Below are positions 42,003 to 51,234 of a DNA stretch of 64,000 bases, piece after piece (the stretch's first letter is position 1; the number at the start of each line of letters is the position of its first letter). The stretch is from Lachnospiraceae bacterium MD308. GTDB lineage: Bacteria > Bacillota > Clostridia > Lachnospirales > Lachnospiraceae. The stretch is from contig KE159795.1 of NCBI GenBank assembly GCA_000403475.2, forward strand, positions 2,301,357 through 2,365,356. Direction: 5' to 3'. Position numbers and translations under genes: made by a program. Under the pieces are notes generated by a model. It made no database searches, was not told the origin of the DNA, and saw nothing but the letters and a program-made list of their open reading frames with translations.

Positions 42003-44750
42003 ATGATACGTTCTACTTTTGCAGGTTTTAACATGGCGGCACTTTCAATGGGGGCCAGCCAGAGGGCTTTGGATGTAACAGGACAGAACTTGTCCAATAT
42101 TCATACACAGGGGTATACAAGGCAGCGATTGGATCAGGTGAGTCTTAATCCGGTGGGACCGGGTGTGTCAAGTTCACAGTATGATGCTAAAGTTGGCCAG
42201 GGTGTTATGATGACCGGTGTCAGCCAGGTCAGAGACCCGTTCCTTGATGTTCAGTATCGTACACAACTTCCCAAGGTAGGGACTGCAGATGCGATGGATT
42301 CAATCCTTGCGGAGATTGGACAGATATTTGACGAGACTGATAAGGATGCGATTGCGGTTCAGTTTAATAATATTGTAACCGCTCTTAAGAATCTTGCAGA
42401 TCCGGAGAATTCCGGAACAAACAGTGCGGATACAGTTGTCCGCTCTGCTTTTGAGGTACTTTTGAATACGATTCACCAGAACGGCAATAAGGTTCAGGAA
42501 GTGTATGATGAATTAAAGCAGAAACTGGATGAACATATTGTTCCGGATATTAATAGCTACCTGCAGGAGATCGTAGAGCTTAACAAGTCGATCAAGAATA
42601 CACAGATACTTGGTAATCCTGCATTGGAGCTTCAGGACGACCGAAACGAATTGATTGATGCGCTTGCTACATATTTCCCGATTGAGACGCAGTATGAAAA
42701 GAAGTACATGGGCGGCGGAATTACAGTGGAAGTGCTGAATATCAACCTCAGGCTGTCAGACGGTACGAAGATTAATCTGGTTGCGGATGACCAGAGGGGC
42801 GAGGTAGGCATAGCGAAGACGGACGACGGGAAGATTGTTGAGCCGGTTGAGCTGTATATTACTGAGAGCGGAGAGAACCCTAAGACTTACGGCGGCGGAG
42901 ATACGGTAATGCTTGACGCTCTGCCGAATGAGATAAACGGTTATATATCCGACATTGTAAAATTAAATGAAAGCATCAAGAATAATAAACAGTTAATCAC
43001 GGATTTAGAGGCCCAGATTCAACAGGCAGCCAACGACAGCGCGGCTGCAAGTGCAACTGCGATCAACGGAATTGTGAGCAATATTTCGGATCTTAACGAG
43101 CAGATTAAAAATGCCAGGGCAGCTCAGAATCCGGACACGAAATTGATTGCGCAGCTTGAAAAAGACCGTACAAAAGCAGTGCAGAGTCTCAAGTCATATT
43201 TCCCGAAGGACGCAATACAGAGTGAAGTTACTGATAATGTGACAGGGGAAATAACGGTAAAAGTGAATACTACGGCGAGCGGGGCCTATACATTGGTTGC
43301 GCCTAACGCGCAGATTGGTAATGTCGGCGTGAAAAAGGATGCCAATGGCAACGTGATTGAGCCGGCCACCCTGCAGGTAGTGGAGCCGGGAGGTACGGTT
43401 AGCGGCGAGGTAGAGGCCGGAACAGCAGTGACGAGGGCGATGGCAGAAGCAACGGAGCAGTTAGAAGAGAACCTTGCCAATGTCAAGAAAACTACGGAAA
43501 AGCTTGAGCAGCGCCGTGATGAAAAGCTTCAGGGATTAGAAGGATATTTCCCGGCAGGTACGATTACTGCCACTACGAATCCGGATGGGGTGATGTCAAT
43601 TACCGCAGGCGGTCAGGATTTGATTCTTGCAGACAACACTTCCAACACAGTCGGAGTTACCCAGCAGCCGGACGGAAAAGTGACATTAGATATTGCAGGA
43701 GCCGCAACAACTATAGAGATTCCCGGCTCAGTTGTCAACCGGTCAAAGAACTCTCTCAACGATAAGCTCAGCGAGGGCGTGCTTAAGGGCGATCTGGATA
43801 TGCTTAACAAGGCGGAGGTATTCGATAAGGATATTGCTAACGGCATAGAGGCTACGGATACTAAGGGAATCAAGTATTATCAGGGAATGTTGGATTCGTT
43901 CGTAAATCAGTTGGTTACTACTATGAACCAGTACAACGAGACGGTACAGGAGGTGCCGGTGGTTGATGCAAACGGCAATCCGGTGATGGAAGAAAAGGAA
44001 GTGCCGGTGATGGTTCAGAAGCTGGATGAGAATGGGAATCCGGTGACTGACTATAAGGGCGAGCCGGTTATGACTGAGAAGCTGGATGCCAACGGTGATG
44101 TGGTGACGGAGACTGTCAAAGAGCAGAAGACTGTGAAAGTGACGACACAGAATCCGTTGTTTGAGACGACGGGCGGCGACATGGTACCTTTGCTGGACGC
44201 AGACGGCAACCCGGTAAAAAGGCCGAAGCTGGATGCCAATGGCAATGCTGTACTGGATGCAAGCGGCAATATCGAAGAAGAAGAAGTAATGGTTCCCGGT
44301 AATTTCACCGCACAGAACGTTAAGATATCTGATGCGTGGATGGGCAATGAGACCAAGATCAATATAAAGAGAGAACCTTCCGAAGATGGAAACTCTTCTG
44401 ATAACTGGAACGTGAATAAGATGATGGATGCGTTGTCCAGTACGACTTTTGAATTTGTCGATCCGCAGAGCGGAAAAGTCTTTAGCGGAACGCTTTATGA
44501 CTGTTATACGAATATTCAGAGAGTACAGTCAATCGAGAGAAAGGCAACATCAACGATTCTTAAAACGCATACACAGGTATTAGACCAGATTGCGGATTCT
44601 AAGGATTCTGTCTCTGGTGTCTGGATGGATGAAGAGGTTATGGGTCTGATGAAATATTCTCAGTCGTATAATGCAGCATCACGTCTTATGACAGTAATGG
44701 ATGAAGTTATTGAGAGACTTATTACACAAACCGGCGTCTGCGGCAGGTAA
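42003..44750 (+). CDS. flgK: Hook-filament junction protein FlgK (HAP1), enlarged
   Basis: 915 aa, against about 500-550 in Bacillus. The N-terminal axial motif is intact (GASQRALDVTGQNLSNIHTQ) and so is the C-terminus (VMGLMKYSQSYNAASRLMTV). The middle holds three related modules, each a coiled coil, a YFP motif and a beta unit ending in V-E/Q-L-V-like strands (about 183-288, 311-461 and 484-571; YFP at 224, 399 and 515). A linker (654-756) with five or six L-D-x-N/D-G-N-x-V repeats follows. The extra parts should face outward at the junction. Confidence 0.93.
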   Translation: MIRSTFAGFNMAALSMGASQRALDVTGQNLSNIHTQGYTRQRLDQVSLNPVGPGVSSSQYDAKVGQGVMMTGVSQVRDPFLDVQYRTQLPKVGTADAMDSILAEIGQIFDETDKDAIAVQFNNIVTALKNLADPENSGTNSADTVVRSAFEVLLNTIHQNGNKVQEVYDELKQKLDEHIVPDINSYLQEIVELNKSIKNTQILGNPALELQDDRNELIDALATYFPIETQYEKKYMGGGITVEVLNINLRLSDGTKINLVADDQRGEVGIAKTDDGKIVEPVELYITESGENPKTYGGGDTVMLDALPNEINGYISDIVKLNESIKNNKQLITDLEAQIQQAANDSAAASATAINGIVSNISDLNEQIKNARAAQNPDTKLIAQLEKDRTKAVQSLKSYFPKDAIQSEVTDNVTGEITVKVNTTASGAYTLVAPNAQIGNVGVKKDANGNVIEPATLQVVEPGGTVSGEVEAGTAVTRAMAEATEQLEENLANVKKTTEKLEQRRDEKLQGLEGYFPAGTITATTNPDGVMSITAGGQDLILADNTSNTVGVTQQPDGKVTLDIAGAATTIEIPGSVVNRSKNSLNDKLSEGVLKGDLDMLNKAEVFDKDIANGIEATDTKGIKYYQGMLDSFVNQLVTTMNQYNETVQEVPVVDANGNPVMEEKEVPVMVQKLDENGNPVTDYKGEPVMTEKLDANGDVVTETVKEQKTVKVTTQNPLFETTGGDMVPLLDADGNPVKRPKLDANGNAVLDASGNIEEEEVMVPGNFTAQNVKISDAWMGNETKINIKREPSEDGNSSDNWNVNKMMDALSSTTFEFVDPQSGKVFSGTLYDCYTNIQRVQSIERKATSTILKTHTQVLDQIADSKDSVSGVWMDEEVMGLMKYSQSYNAASRLMTVMDEVIERLITQTGVCGR

Positions 44751-44767
44751 ATAAGGAGGTAATATAT

Positions 44768-45796
44768 ATGGGAATGCGGATTACAACTAATATGTTGAGA
44801 AGAAACTATACAAATAACTTGATGGAGAATATCGGCGGGCTGGAGAAAGCCCGCCAGCAGGTAGAGACCGGGAGAAGGTTCCAGTGGTCTTATGAAGATC
44901 CGACATCGGCGGCTAAGGGAATGATTCTTGAGCGCAGGAATGCGAGAAATGCAGATTATATTGACACTGCGAAGAACGCTCAGAAGTGGATTGATTCTCA
45001 GTCAGATATCTTGAATCAGATGAGTGGTTACGCGAATCAGATTGATGAGAGCGAGTTTATGGCTGCATTGAACGACCCGACCGGCACAGAAGGAAGAAGC
45101 GCCTATGCCCAGAACCTCCGGGAGCTGCAGCAGAGTTTAGTACATTCTTTGAATACACAGTACGGCGATACTTTTATTATGGCCGGTACTGACGGAAGAA
45201 ATGTTCCGTTTGAATTGAAAGACGGGAAGCTCTATTACCAGGGAAAGGATGTCAATGATGCAGAGGCGATGTCCGAATTGGCAAAACAGACATTGTATGT
45301 AGATATCGGGTTCGGAATGACATTTTATCCGGAAGGTCATGAAAATGCAGGCGACATTGTTCCTTCCAGCGCTTTTGATATGGCGTTTCCGGGAATCCTG
45401 GCAGTAGGATATGGAACCAGTCCGGTAGGAGTTAACGGCAAGGGCGGTGATATGCCGAATAACATTATTGCTCTTGCAGGCGAGATGGCAGACGCTCTTG
45501 AAAAGGAGCCGTTTGACCGCGATTTGTGTAATGCTATGTGGGACCGGTTCAAAGAAGGTCGTGATGAACTGCAGAACCAGTTCGCAAGAGTGGGAACAAA
45601 GGCACAGCTTCTTGAGAATACGCTGGGAAGGTTAGAGACAGAAAAACAGAATATAACAGAGCAGTATCAGGACGCGGTAGGTATTGAACCGGCGCTGGCG
45701 ATTACGAATGAAGCATATGCAAAGTATTCTTATGATGCAGCGTTAAAGATTGGAATGAGCCTTTTAGGAAATTCGTTGCTCGACTTTATGAATTAA
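44768..45796 (+). CDS. flgL: Hook-filament junction protein FlgL (HAP3)
   Basis: 342 aa. The N-terminus MRITTNMLRRNYTNNLMENI and the following EDPTSAAKGMILERR stretch are typical, with a C-terminal helix ending in SLLGNSLLDFMN. It connects FlgK to flagellin. It lies 17 bp after flgK with AAGGAGGT before the ATG. It is somewhat longer than Bacillus FlgL through its middle domain. Confidence 0.94.
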   Translation: MGMRITTNMLRRNYTNNLMENIGGLEKARQQVETGRRFQWSYEDPTSAAKGMILERRNARNADYIDTAKNAQKWIDSQSDILNQMSGYANQIDESEFMAALNDPTGTEGRSAYAQNLRELQQSLVHSLNTQYGDTFIMAGTDGRNVPFELKDGKLYYQGKDVNDAEAMSELAKQTLYVDIGFGMTFYPEGHENAGDIVPSSAFDMAFPGILAVGYGTSPVGVNGKGGDMPNNIIALAGEMADALEKEPFDRDLCNAMWDRFKEGRDELQNQFARVGTKAQLLENTLGRLETEKQNITEQYQDAVGIEPALAITNEAYAKYSYDAALKIGMSLLGNSLLDFMN

Positions 45797-45833
45797 GTTA
45801 TAAAAAGAGGAAAAAGAGAAAGGAGAGAGCGCT

Positions 45834-46451
45834 ATGGAACAGTTGCTGGAGATTAAGACAATACCGATTAAGTATGAGCTTAAGGTACAAAACGCATCAT
45901 TGGAATATCAGAACAGCACTGCCGAGGTAGAGATCAGCAGAGATAAGGGCGGAATGAAAATTAAGAGCCGTCCGATAAAGCTGCATCTTGACACATATGA
46001 AGCCAGGAATTCTGTTGTTCCTACGACAAAAACAAGTATTGCCCAGAGTGCACAGAAGGGGAAGAGCGCTGCGTACAGTGCGACGGCGAGTTATGTAAGG
46101 GAGGGACAGCTCTTGTTGGATGCTAAAGTAGGCCAGGGAAGTGAAGTGTTGAATCAGATTTTTGCTGAACGTACAGCAGAGCCAACCGGAGATTTTGTTT
46201 TGGATTTTATTCCGAAGACAGGGCCTAATATCCAGTGGGAGGCGCCGGAGTTTCATATCGAATACCAGATGGATAAGCTGAATTTTGACACGAAGGTTGA
46301 AAAAGGTGATATTCAGTTTATTCCGGGTGATATTGAATTGTCTATTCTGCAGTATCCGGGTATTGAGATTAAGTATGTCGGCGGACCGATCTATGTACCG
46401 CCGAGTGCAGCGGAGATTTTTGAGGGACATCAGATAGATGTCGAAGCTTAG
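45834..46451 (+). CDS. DUF6470 family protein (YviE-like)
   Basis: 205 aa. It has the family pattern LLEIKTIPIKYELKVQNASL at the N-terminus and PGDIELSILQYPGIEIKYVG near the C-terminus. It is beta-rich with no membrane segment or signal peptide. It occupies the position of Bacillus yviE, between flgL and fliW. The function is not known in any species I can name; the fixed position suggests a role in filament assembly or FliW-CsrA control. Confidence 0.88.
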   Translation: MEQLLEIKTIPIKYELKVQNASLEYQNSTAEVEISRDKGGMKIKSRPIKLHLDTYEARNSVVPTTKTSIAQSAQKGKSAAYSATASYVREGQLLLDAKVGQGSEVLNQIFAERTAEPTGDFVLDFIPKTGPNIQWEAPEFHIEYQMDKLNFDTKVEKGDIQFIPGDIELSILQYPGIEIKYVGGPIYVPPSAAEIFEGHQIDVEA

Positions 46452-46461
46452 GAGCGCAGAT

Positions 46462-46902
46462 ATGGAGAAAGAGAATACAAAACAGGACAGTATCAGCGAA
46501 GAGAGCCAGTATATTGAGTTTGAGGAAGGGATTTTTGGCTTCGAGGAAGAGAAAAAATTCCTTCCGGTTATGCTTTCGGATGGCAGCGACGCAGTTTTAT
46601 ATCTGCAAAGCGTTGGAAACGAAGAGCTTTCATTCGTCGTTATGAACCCATTTATGCTCAAGGAGGATTATAACCCTGTACTTAGTGAAGAGGATTATAA
46701 AAAGCTTGGGACAAATGAGGAGAAGGATTTGTCTTTTTATGTTTTCTGTGTACTTGCCAATGCTGCCGAGGAAAGCACAGTGAACTTAAAATGCCCGATT
46801 GTGGTGAATCATGTCACAAGGAAGGCGCGGCAGGTTATCCTGGCTTCCGAAGAATACGGATTCCGTCATTTGCTGAAGGAATTCGGGAAAGAGGAGGCAT
46901 GA
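46462..46902 (+). CDS. fliW: Flagellar assembly factor FliW
   Basis: 146 aa from the ATG at 46462, 7 bases after TAGGAG. The family pattern is clear (IEFEEGIFGFEEEKKFLPVM, then FVVMNPFMLKEDY and NLKCPIVVNHVTRKARQVIL). FliW binds flagellin; when released it binds CsrA and frees flagellin mRNA. It lies 4 bp before csrA, so the two are co-made. The target leader is at 75-110. Confidence 0.95.
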   Translation: MEKENTKQDSISEESQYIEFEEGIFGFEEEKKFLPVMLSDGSDAVLYLQSVGNEELSFVVMNPFMLKEDYNPVLSEEDYKKLGTNEEKDLSFYVFCVLANAAEESTVNLKCPIVVNHVTRKARQVILASEEYGFRHLLKEFGKEEA

Positions 46903-46906
46903 AATT

Positions 46907-47140
46907 ATGCTGATTCTAAGAAGGAAGACCGGTGAATCGCTGATATTAAACGAGAATATTAAAATAACAGTTTTAGAGAGCGGAACTGACGGGGTGCGGC
47001 TGGCCATTGATGCGCCTAAGCAGGTTCAGATTCTGAGGGAAGAACTTGTCGAAGCCACAAAAGCAAATCAGGAAGCAGTTGCAGCCGTCGACAAGGAGAA
47101 GCTTGAGAAACTTAAAGGAATGTTAAAGGCCCGGCAATAA
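46907..47140 (+). CDS. csrA: Carbon storage regulator CsrA, flagellin translation repressor
   Basis: 77 aa. The RNA-binding edges are intact (MLILRRKTGE at the N-terminus; Arg44 in QILREEL). The C-terminal extension typical of the flagellar CsrA group, which FliW contacts, is present (about 55-77). It is the last gene of the late operon. Its last 29 bp overlap the 3' end of the convergent phosphoesterase gene, and no terminator lies between them. Confidence 0.96.
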   Translation: MLILRRKTGESLILNENIKITVLESGTDGVRLAIDAPKQVQILREELVEATKANQEAVAAVDKEKLEKLKGMLKARQ

Positions 47141-47987
47141 TTTCGCGTCCTATATACAGATTCAAATTAGAGCGGGACTGCACGTTCCATTTTACTAAAG
47201 TAATCTTATCATTGCAGATTTCGATGGCAGTGATACAGTGAGGGTGTACACAGCTCCCACAGTTAAAATAACAGGAAGTATTGTCTTCAGGGAAACTGGG
47301 GCGATGTGTATGACCCGCGATTATCATTTGAGAATGTTTTGACGACCATGCAGAAAGGCGCTGTTCAACGGCGCTTTTTTTCGTGTTGTTTTTGGCGGCG
47401 CTGGTCGGGTCGTTGAGGGCAAACAGCTCCAAAGGACGCCAGATATAGCGTACAAGGAATCTGCTCAATTTCCATAGTGTATCATTTAACAAATCCCCTT
47501 GATGTCCGTGTACCAGAAATATACTGTGTTCGTTGATTCTGTTTTTGAGGATAAGGCTTTCATGAACACAAAGTCCGGGCATAAGTGGGAGAGAACAGCA
47601 TTGACTCTCACAGTAATACTCGTTACAGCACTGCAGGAATCTTTGTTTCTTTTTTATATTGTCGTGATTGCCGCAGAGCATATACAGACGGTTCTCTTTG
47701 TAATAGCGGGATAAAAGCTCAAAAATATCCGAATGTGCTGTGATGATCTCTTTCATGCACCGGTTTTCCCAAAGCTCGTCGCCGTCCCCGAGCTCGATGT
47801 AAGTAAAGTCATTTTGATAATAAAAATTGAGTGCGGCAGAATAGATGCTTTCATTTTTCAGGAAGTTATCCCCCCAGTTGCCGACGCCTCTGTGACAATC
47901 GCTCATAATTACAAAACGGGAGAGATAATCACAGGGGACGACAGGGGAGGTTTGGAATAATTTATTGAGCCGGCTTTCTGTGGACAT
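47112..47987 (-). CDS. Metallophosphoesterase
   Basis: 291 aa. The five calcineurin-type metal motifs are in order: SDCHRG (DxH; about 29-34), GDGDELW, GNHD, VHGHQGD and GHTHRP. It is a soluble phosphohydrolase with an unknown substrate. The ATG at 47987 follows AAAGGAGA. It overlaps the DUF4474 gene upstream by 26 bp, which indicates an operon, and overlaps csrA tail to tail by 29 bp. Several Cys residues lie in the middle (CCNEYYCESQCC). Confidence 0.9.
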   Translation of the reverse strand: MSTESRLNKLFQTSPVVPCDYLSRFVIMSDCHRGVGNWGDNFLKNESIYSAALNFYYQNDFTYIELGDGDELWENRCMKEIITAHSDIFELLSRYYKENRLYMLCGNHDNIKKKQRFLQCCNEYYCESQCCSLPLMPGLCVHESLILKNRINEHSIFLVHGHQGDLLNDTLWKLSRFLVRYIWRPLELFALNDPTSAAKNNTKKSAVEQRLSAWSSKHSQMIIAGHTHRPSFPEDNTSCYFNCGSCVHPHCITAIEICNDKITLVKWNVQSRSNLNLYIGREIIAGPLTFL

Positions 47988-48912
47988 GGGATGTCTCCTT
48001 TGCGGTACGATATCTTTTATAGCGTTTTCCGGTATTGGTAAAACGCAAAGCTAACTTAAGGAGTACAGGGCTTAAAAGAGCCAAAAACTCCAGCTTGTCG
48101 ATGGTCTTAGTGTAATGTCTGGTGATGCGGTGGTACAGGTAACAGCTAAAGCGATTCAAACGCAAACGCAGGCGCGCAGACCAGGAACGTTGCGTGACAG
48201 GCTGCACTGTCTTTGGTGTTGTAAACGGCACAGTGACAGTAAGAAGGCATCTGCTGATGTCTGAGGGGGCATATCCGGCCCGTTTAAGGCCTTCGATATA
48301 AGCGTTGCACATCTCATAGTCGGGAAAGGATATGCTGATTTTTGCAGTCAGCGTATGGGGAGGATAGAACCGGCCGAGGAAAAAGGCGGTCAGCCACCAA
48401 TGCTGTCTGTCGCGCACTGCCACCAGCGTCTTTTCATGAAAAAGACTGATTCTTACAGGCATCAGTTCTGAATCGTCAATGCTTTTATAATGATTTTTTT
48501 GCGGCTCCTCAGACTGGGCTTCGTCATCGTCAATTGCATAGATGCCAACTTCCGCTCCGGCGGACATTCCGTACTGTCCTTTCCAGAATTCAATGAGCCA
48601 GTGCCTTTCTCCGTAATCAAAGTAAACAGGTTCACAGTCAAATATCATGCCGAGAGCGGCTGCGGAATTATCATACAGGCTGTGGTAGCCGTACTTGCGC
48701 TGCCAGCAGTGCATGGTCGAGTAAAAATAATCTGCCGCGGGCTCGTATTGAAAACCGTAAGGGTCAAGCAAGCTGTTGAGCCGTTCTAATTTTTCCCAAT
48801 CAGATGTCTCCTGCACCTTTAGATGTACATGTCTTAGATGTACGTGTACAGCAAATAAAATGAAAAGTAAAATAATGAAAAATAACAGAATAGATGTATA
48901 ATATACAGGCAT
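47962..48912 (-). CDS. Membrane-anchored DUF4474 protein
   Basis: 316 aa from the ATG at 48912 (MPVYYTSILLFF), 6 bases after GGAGG; the frame is open upstream to 48963. One N-terminal membrane helix (about 5-25) is followed by a DUF4474 domain (about 45-160: LDPYGFQYEPAADYFYSTMH, then CWQRKYGYHSLYD and ERHWLIEFWKGQYG). The C-terminus is basic (RLRLRLNRFSCYLYHRITRH). The function is unknown. It is co-transcribed with the phosphoesterase. Confidence 0.82.
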   Translation of the reverse strand: MPVYYTSILLFFIILLFILFAVHVHLRHVHLKVQETSDWEKLERLNSLLDPYGFQYEPAADYFYSTMHCWQRKYGYHSLYDNSAAALGMIFDCEPVYFDYGERHWLIEFWKGQYGMSAGAEVGIYAIDDDEAQSEEPQKNHYKSIDDSELMPVRISLFHEKTLVAVRDRQHWWLTAFFLGRFYPPHTLTAKISISFPDYEMCNAYIEGLKRAGYAPSDISRCLLTVTVPFTTPKTVQPVTQRSWSARLRLRLNRFSCYLYHRITRHYTKTIDKLEFLALLSPVLLKLALRFTNTGKRYKRYRTAKETSHVHRKPAQ

Positions 48913-48985
48913 AAGAACCTCCGCAAATCTATAAAATAGAAAGTCATATTCCAGTCTATTCAATAGAAGCGGAGAATGTGCATTT

Positions 48986-49480
48986 TTATATGTATTTAAG
49001 AATTACAGAATAAGCTTTTTTAAGCTCTTCATAGGAAACGCGACAGTTTGCAGGGCTTGTGGAGGGGAGCAACACAGAGCTTATACCTGTTGCCGGGAAA
49101 CAATGCTTTTGGTACAGCTGGTATGCTTTCGTGCCGGTGGCAAAGACTGCTTTGATGTCTGCGTGCGTTAAAATCGTATTCAGATCGTTTGGCTTTGGAT
49201 TGCGGATGCTGCTGTCATCAGCGCCGCAGATATCACAGCCTGCAAGGACATCCCAGATTGCTATATGATGGGAAAGCGCAAAAGATATTTTTTCTTCTTT
49301 GGTCTCCGGAAGAGGAGCGCCGCATACATCAGACATTACTTTCCAAAAGCGGTTTCTCGGATGGCCGTAGTAAAACCCGGTTTCTCTTGATTTGGGCGAC
49401 GGCATAGTGCCGAGCATGAGAACCTTGGATGAAAGGTCAAATATAGGTGCAAAGCTGTGGGTAATATATGTAGATTCCAT
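48986..49480 (-). CDS. DNA-deoxyinosine glycosylase (uracil-DNA glycosylase superfamily)
   Basis: 164 aa from the ATG at 49480 (MESTYITHSFAPIF), behind GGAG. Motifs are VLMLGTMPSPKS with FYYGHPRNRFWKVM (the active-site region of UDG family 6) and the C-terminal LLPSTSPANC (the DNA-intercalating loop). It removes hypoxanthine arising from adenine deamination. It belongs to the minus-strand group with the two genes downstream, 73 bp from the DUF4474 gene. Confidence 0.85.
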   Translation of the reverse strand: MESTYITHSFAPIFDLSSKVLMLGTMPSPKSRETGFYYGHPRNRFWKVMSDVCGAPLPETKEEKISFALSHHIAIWDVLAGCDICGADDSSIRNPKPNDLNTILTHADIKAVFATGTKAYQLYQKHCFPATGISSVLLPSTSPANCRVSYEELKKAYSVILKYI

Positions 49481-49523
49481 TTTACTGTACTCCGTGTAGA
49501 ATTTAACCGATAATATCATAAAA

Positions 49524-49552
49524 GGACCTGCGGAACATCCGCCGGTCTTTTT
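49524..49552 (+). other. Terminator-like hairpin in a divergent intergenic region
   Basis: GGACCTGCGG / CCGCCGGTCT with an AACAT loop, one mismatch, then TTTTT on the plus strand. No plus-strand gene ends here. It lies in the leader of the PucR-type gene at 49785 or just before its promoter. It could be an attenuator, or a relic of a lost gene. Confidence 0.5.
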
Positions 49553-49784
49553 ATAAATATCTAGAGTTTGGATTTAGAAATACAAATATTTCGGGGTTTG
49601 TTCATTTCTTATTTGTATTTCATAACTAATATAACATTAATTAAACTCTTTGGGTATGTTTCGGGATTCCAGAAAAAGAAAAAATAATTGTGCTCCGAGC
49701 ACAAATTATGGTATATTTGTAATATCTGGAAGGATTTCTGGATTCTATAAGCTGCTGAAAATGGCAGCGCGGGAGGGAGAAGGT

Positions 49785-50924
49785 ATGGCGGTAGAGCTAA
49801 AAGATCTTTATGCATATGTTCAGTCAGAGTATGACTTAAAATTACTTACAACAAGTTGCTTTGGGAAAAAAATCGGATGGGTACATATGGTTGAAGAGAA
49901 GGAATTTGCGCCCCTTCTTCACGGGGACGAGCTGGTATTCAACTCGGGACTGAACTATACGTCAGAGGAGTGGGTGAAAGGATTCATCGACTCGCTGTTA
50001 TCGGTGCATGCCGGAGGGCTGATCATCTCTTCGCACAAAGGGAGGACTGTCTCGAAAGACACGATAGAGTACTGTAATCAGAAGCATTTTCCGCTCTTTT
50101 CTTCTTCGTGGAATACACCGTATATTGACGTAATGCGTAAATTTTCAGAGATACTTTTGAAAAATGAACAGAGGGAGACGAACCTCATTACAGCGCTCAA
50201 GAATGCAATTTATTATCCGGAGGAGGAAGGCTTATATCTCAAGCATTTTGAGCATAACGGATTTTTCAGGGATATGTCGTATACGGTTATTATTCTGAGC
50301 TGTTTTACTTACGACACTGAAAGAGGAAATGAAAGGCTTAAGCAGATTGAAAATACGCTGCGGTATGTGCTGCGCAAGTCGGTTATTTACGAAGAAAAGG
50401 GAAGGCTTATCATACTGGCAGCAGGATATCTTATTACCAGGCTTCAAAAGGAGTTCGGGAAAATCTGCCGGGAGGATTCGAATATCTATGCCGGAATCGG
50501 CACTACAGAAAGGCGAATCGCAGACATTCATAATTCTTATGAAAATGCATATACAGCTTACCGCCTCACTAAGACGACGATACCGAAAAATCTCTTATAC
50601 TATAATGAACTTGGGATATATAAGCTCCTTGCAGATGTGAAGGAGCCGTCAATCTATCCGGCATTTGTGGAGGAGACACTGGGAGCGCTGATTGCCTATG
50701 ACAAGAAAAAGAACACAGAGTATATGAGAATTCTTGAAACATTTTTTGAGAATGACTGCTGTATCCTGCAGACGTCAAAAGCGCTGTATTGCCATAAAAA
50801 TACGCTGAATTATAAAATGAATGCTATAAAGGAGATCCTGGACTATGATATTATGTGCAATGAGAACAGGGTGCGGATTATGATGTCTTTCTATATTCTG
50901 AAACTGGGCGCGGATTACTTTTAA
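49785..50924 (+). CDS. PucR-family transcription regulator
   Basis: 379 aa from the ATG at 49785 (MAVELKDLYAYVQ), behind GGGAGGGAGAAGG. The N-terminal PucR sensing domain covers about 1-130. A GGDEF-like regulatory middle (about 170-290, with YAGIGTTERRIADIHNSYEN) and a C-terminal PucR helix-turn-helix follow (ETFFENDCCILQTSKALYCH, then KNTLNYKMNAIKEIL). PucR-type proteins control purine or amino-acid catabolism. The next coding gene is the L-cysteine desulfidase at 51235, the likely target. Confidence 0.85.
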   Translation: MAVELKDLYAYVQSEYDLKLLTTSCFGKKIGWVHMVEEKEFAPLLHGDELVFNSGLNYTSEEWVKGFIDSLLSVHAGGLIISSHKGRTVSKDTIEYCNQKHFPLFSSSWNTPYIDVMRKFSEILLKNEQRETNLITALKNAIYYPEEEGLYLKHFEHNGFFRDMSYTVIILSCFTYDTERGNERLKQIENTLRYVLRKSVIYEEKGRLIILAAGYLITRLQKEFGKICREDSNIYAGIGTTERRIADIHNSYENAYTAYRLTKTTIPKNLLYYNELGIYKLLADVKEPSIYPAFVEETLGALIAYDKKKNTEYMRILETFFENDCCILQTSKALYCHKNTLNYKMNAIKEILDYDIMCNENRVRIMMSFYILKLGADYF

Positions 50925-50937
50925 GTAAAATAAAAAC

Positions 50938-50964
50938 CCAGAAACAAAAGTTTCTGGATTTTTT
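50938..50964 (+). terminator. Terminator of the PucR-type gene
   Basis: A perfect 8-bp stem CCAGAAAC / GTTTCTGG with an AAAA loop is followed by ATTTTTT, 14 bases after the stop. Confidence 0.9.
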
Positions 50965-50969
50965 ATAGA

Positions 50970-51040
50970 GGCGCAGACCGGATTTGAACCGGTGAATCAG
51001 GGTGTTGCAGACCCATGCCTTACCACTTGGCTACTGCGCC
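50970..51040 (-). tRNA. tRNA-Cys (GCA)
   Basis: The minus strand folds as a 71-nt tRNA: acceptor GGCGCAG / CTGCGCC, D arm with AAGTGGTAAGG, anticodon loop CTGCAAC with anticodon GCA, and T arm CCGGTTCAAATCCGG. The 3' CCA is not encoded. It has its own promoter at 51059-51087. Confidence 0.97.
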
Positions 51041-51058
51041 GTACTTCAAGCAAAAATT

Positions 51059-51087
51059 ATTATAACAAATATTTGAAAGATAGTCAA
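51059..51087 (-). promoter_or_regulatory. Sigma-A promoter of tRNA-Cys
   Basis: On the minus strand TTGACT (51087-51082), 17 bases, TATAAT (51064-51059). A plus-strand TTGAAA-N17-TATTAA overlaps the same stretch and could serve the desulfidase gene. Confidence 0.85.
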
Positions 51088-51234
51088 TAACAAATTATTA
51101 AAAGTTTTACGGAAAGTTTTGCATAGATAAATTTGCCCTGGTAGTTGCCTATGGGCTGCCATACGTGCTAATATTATGTAGGGACGCATTCGCCGTGAAA
51201 AGATATTAGATGTGGCGGCAATGGGAGGGAGTAT

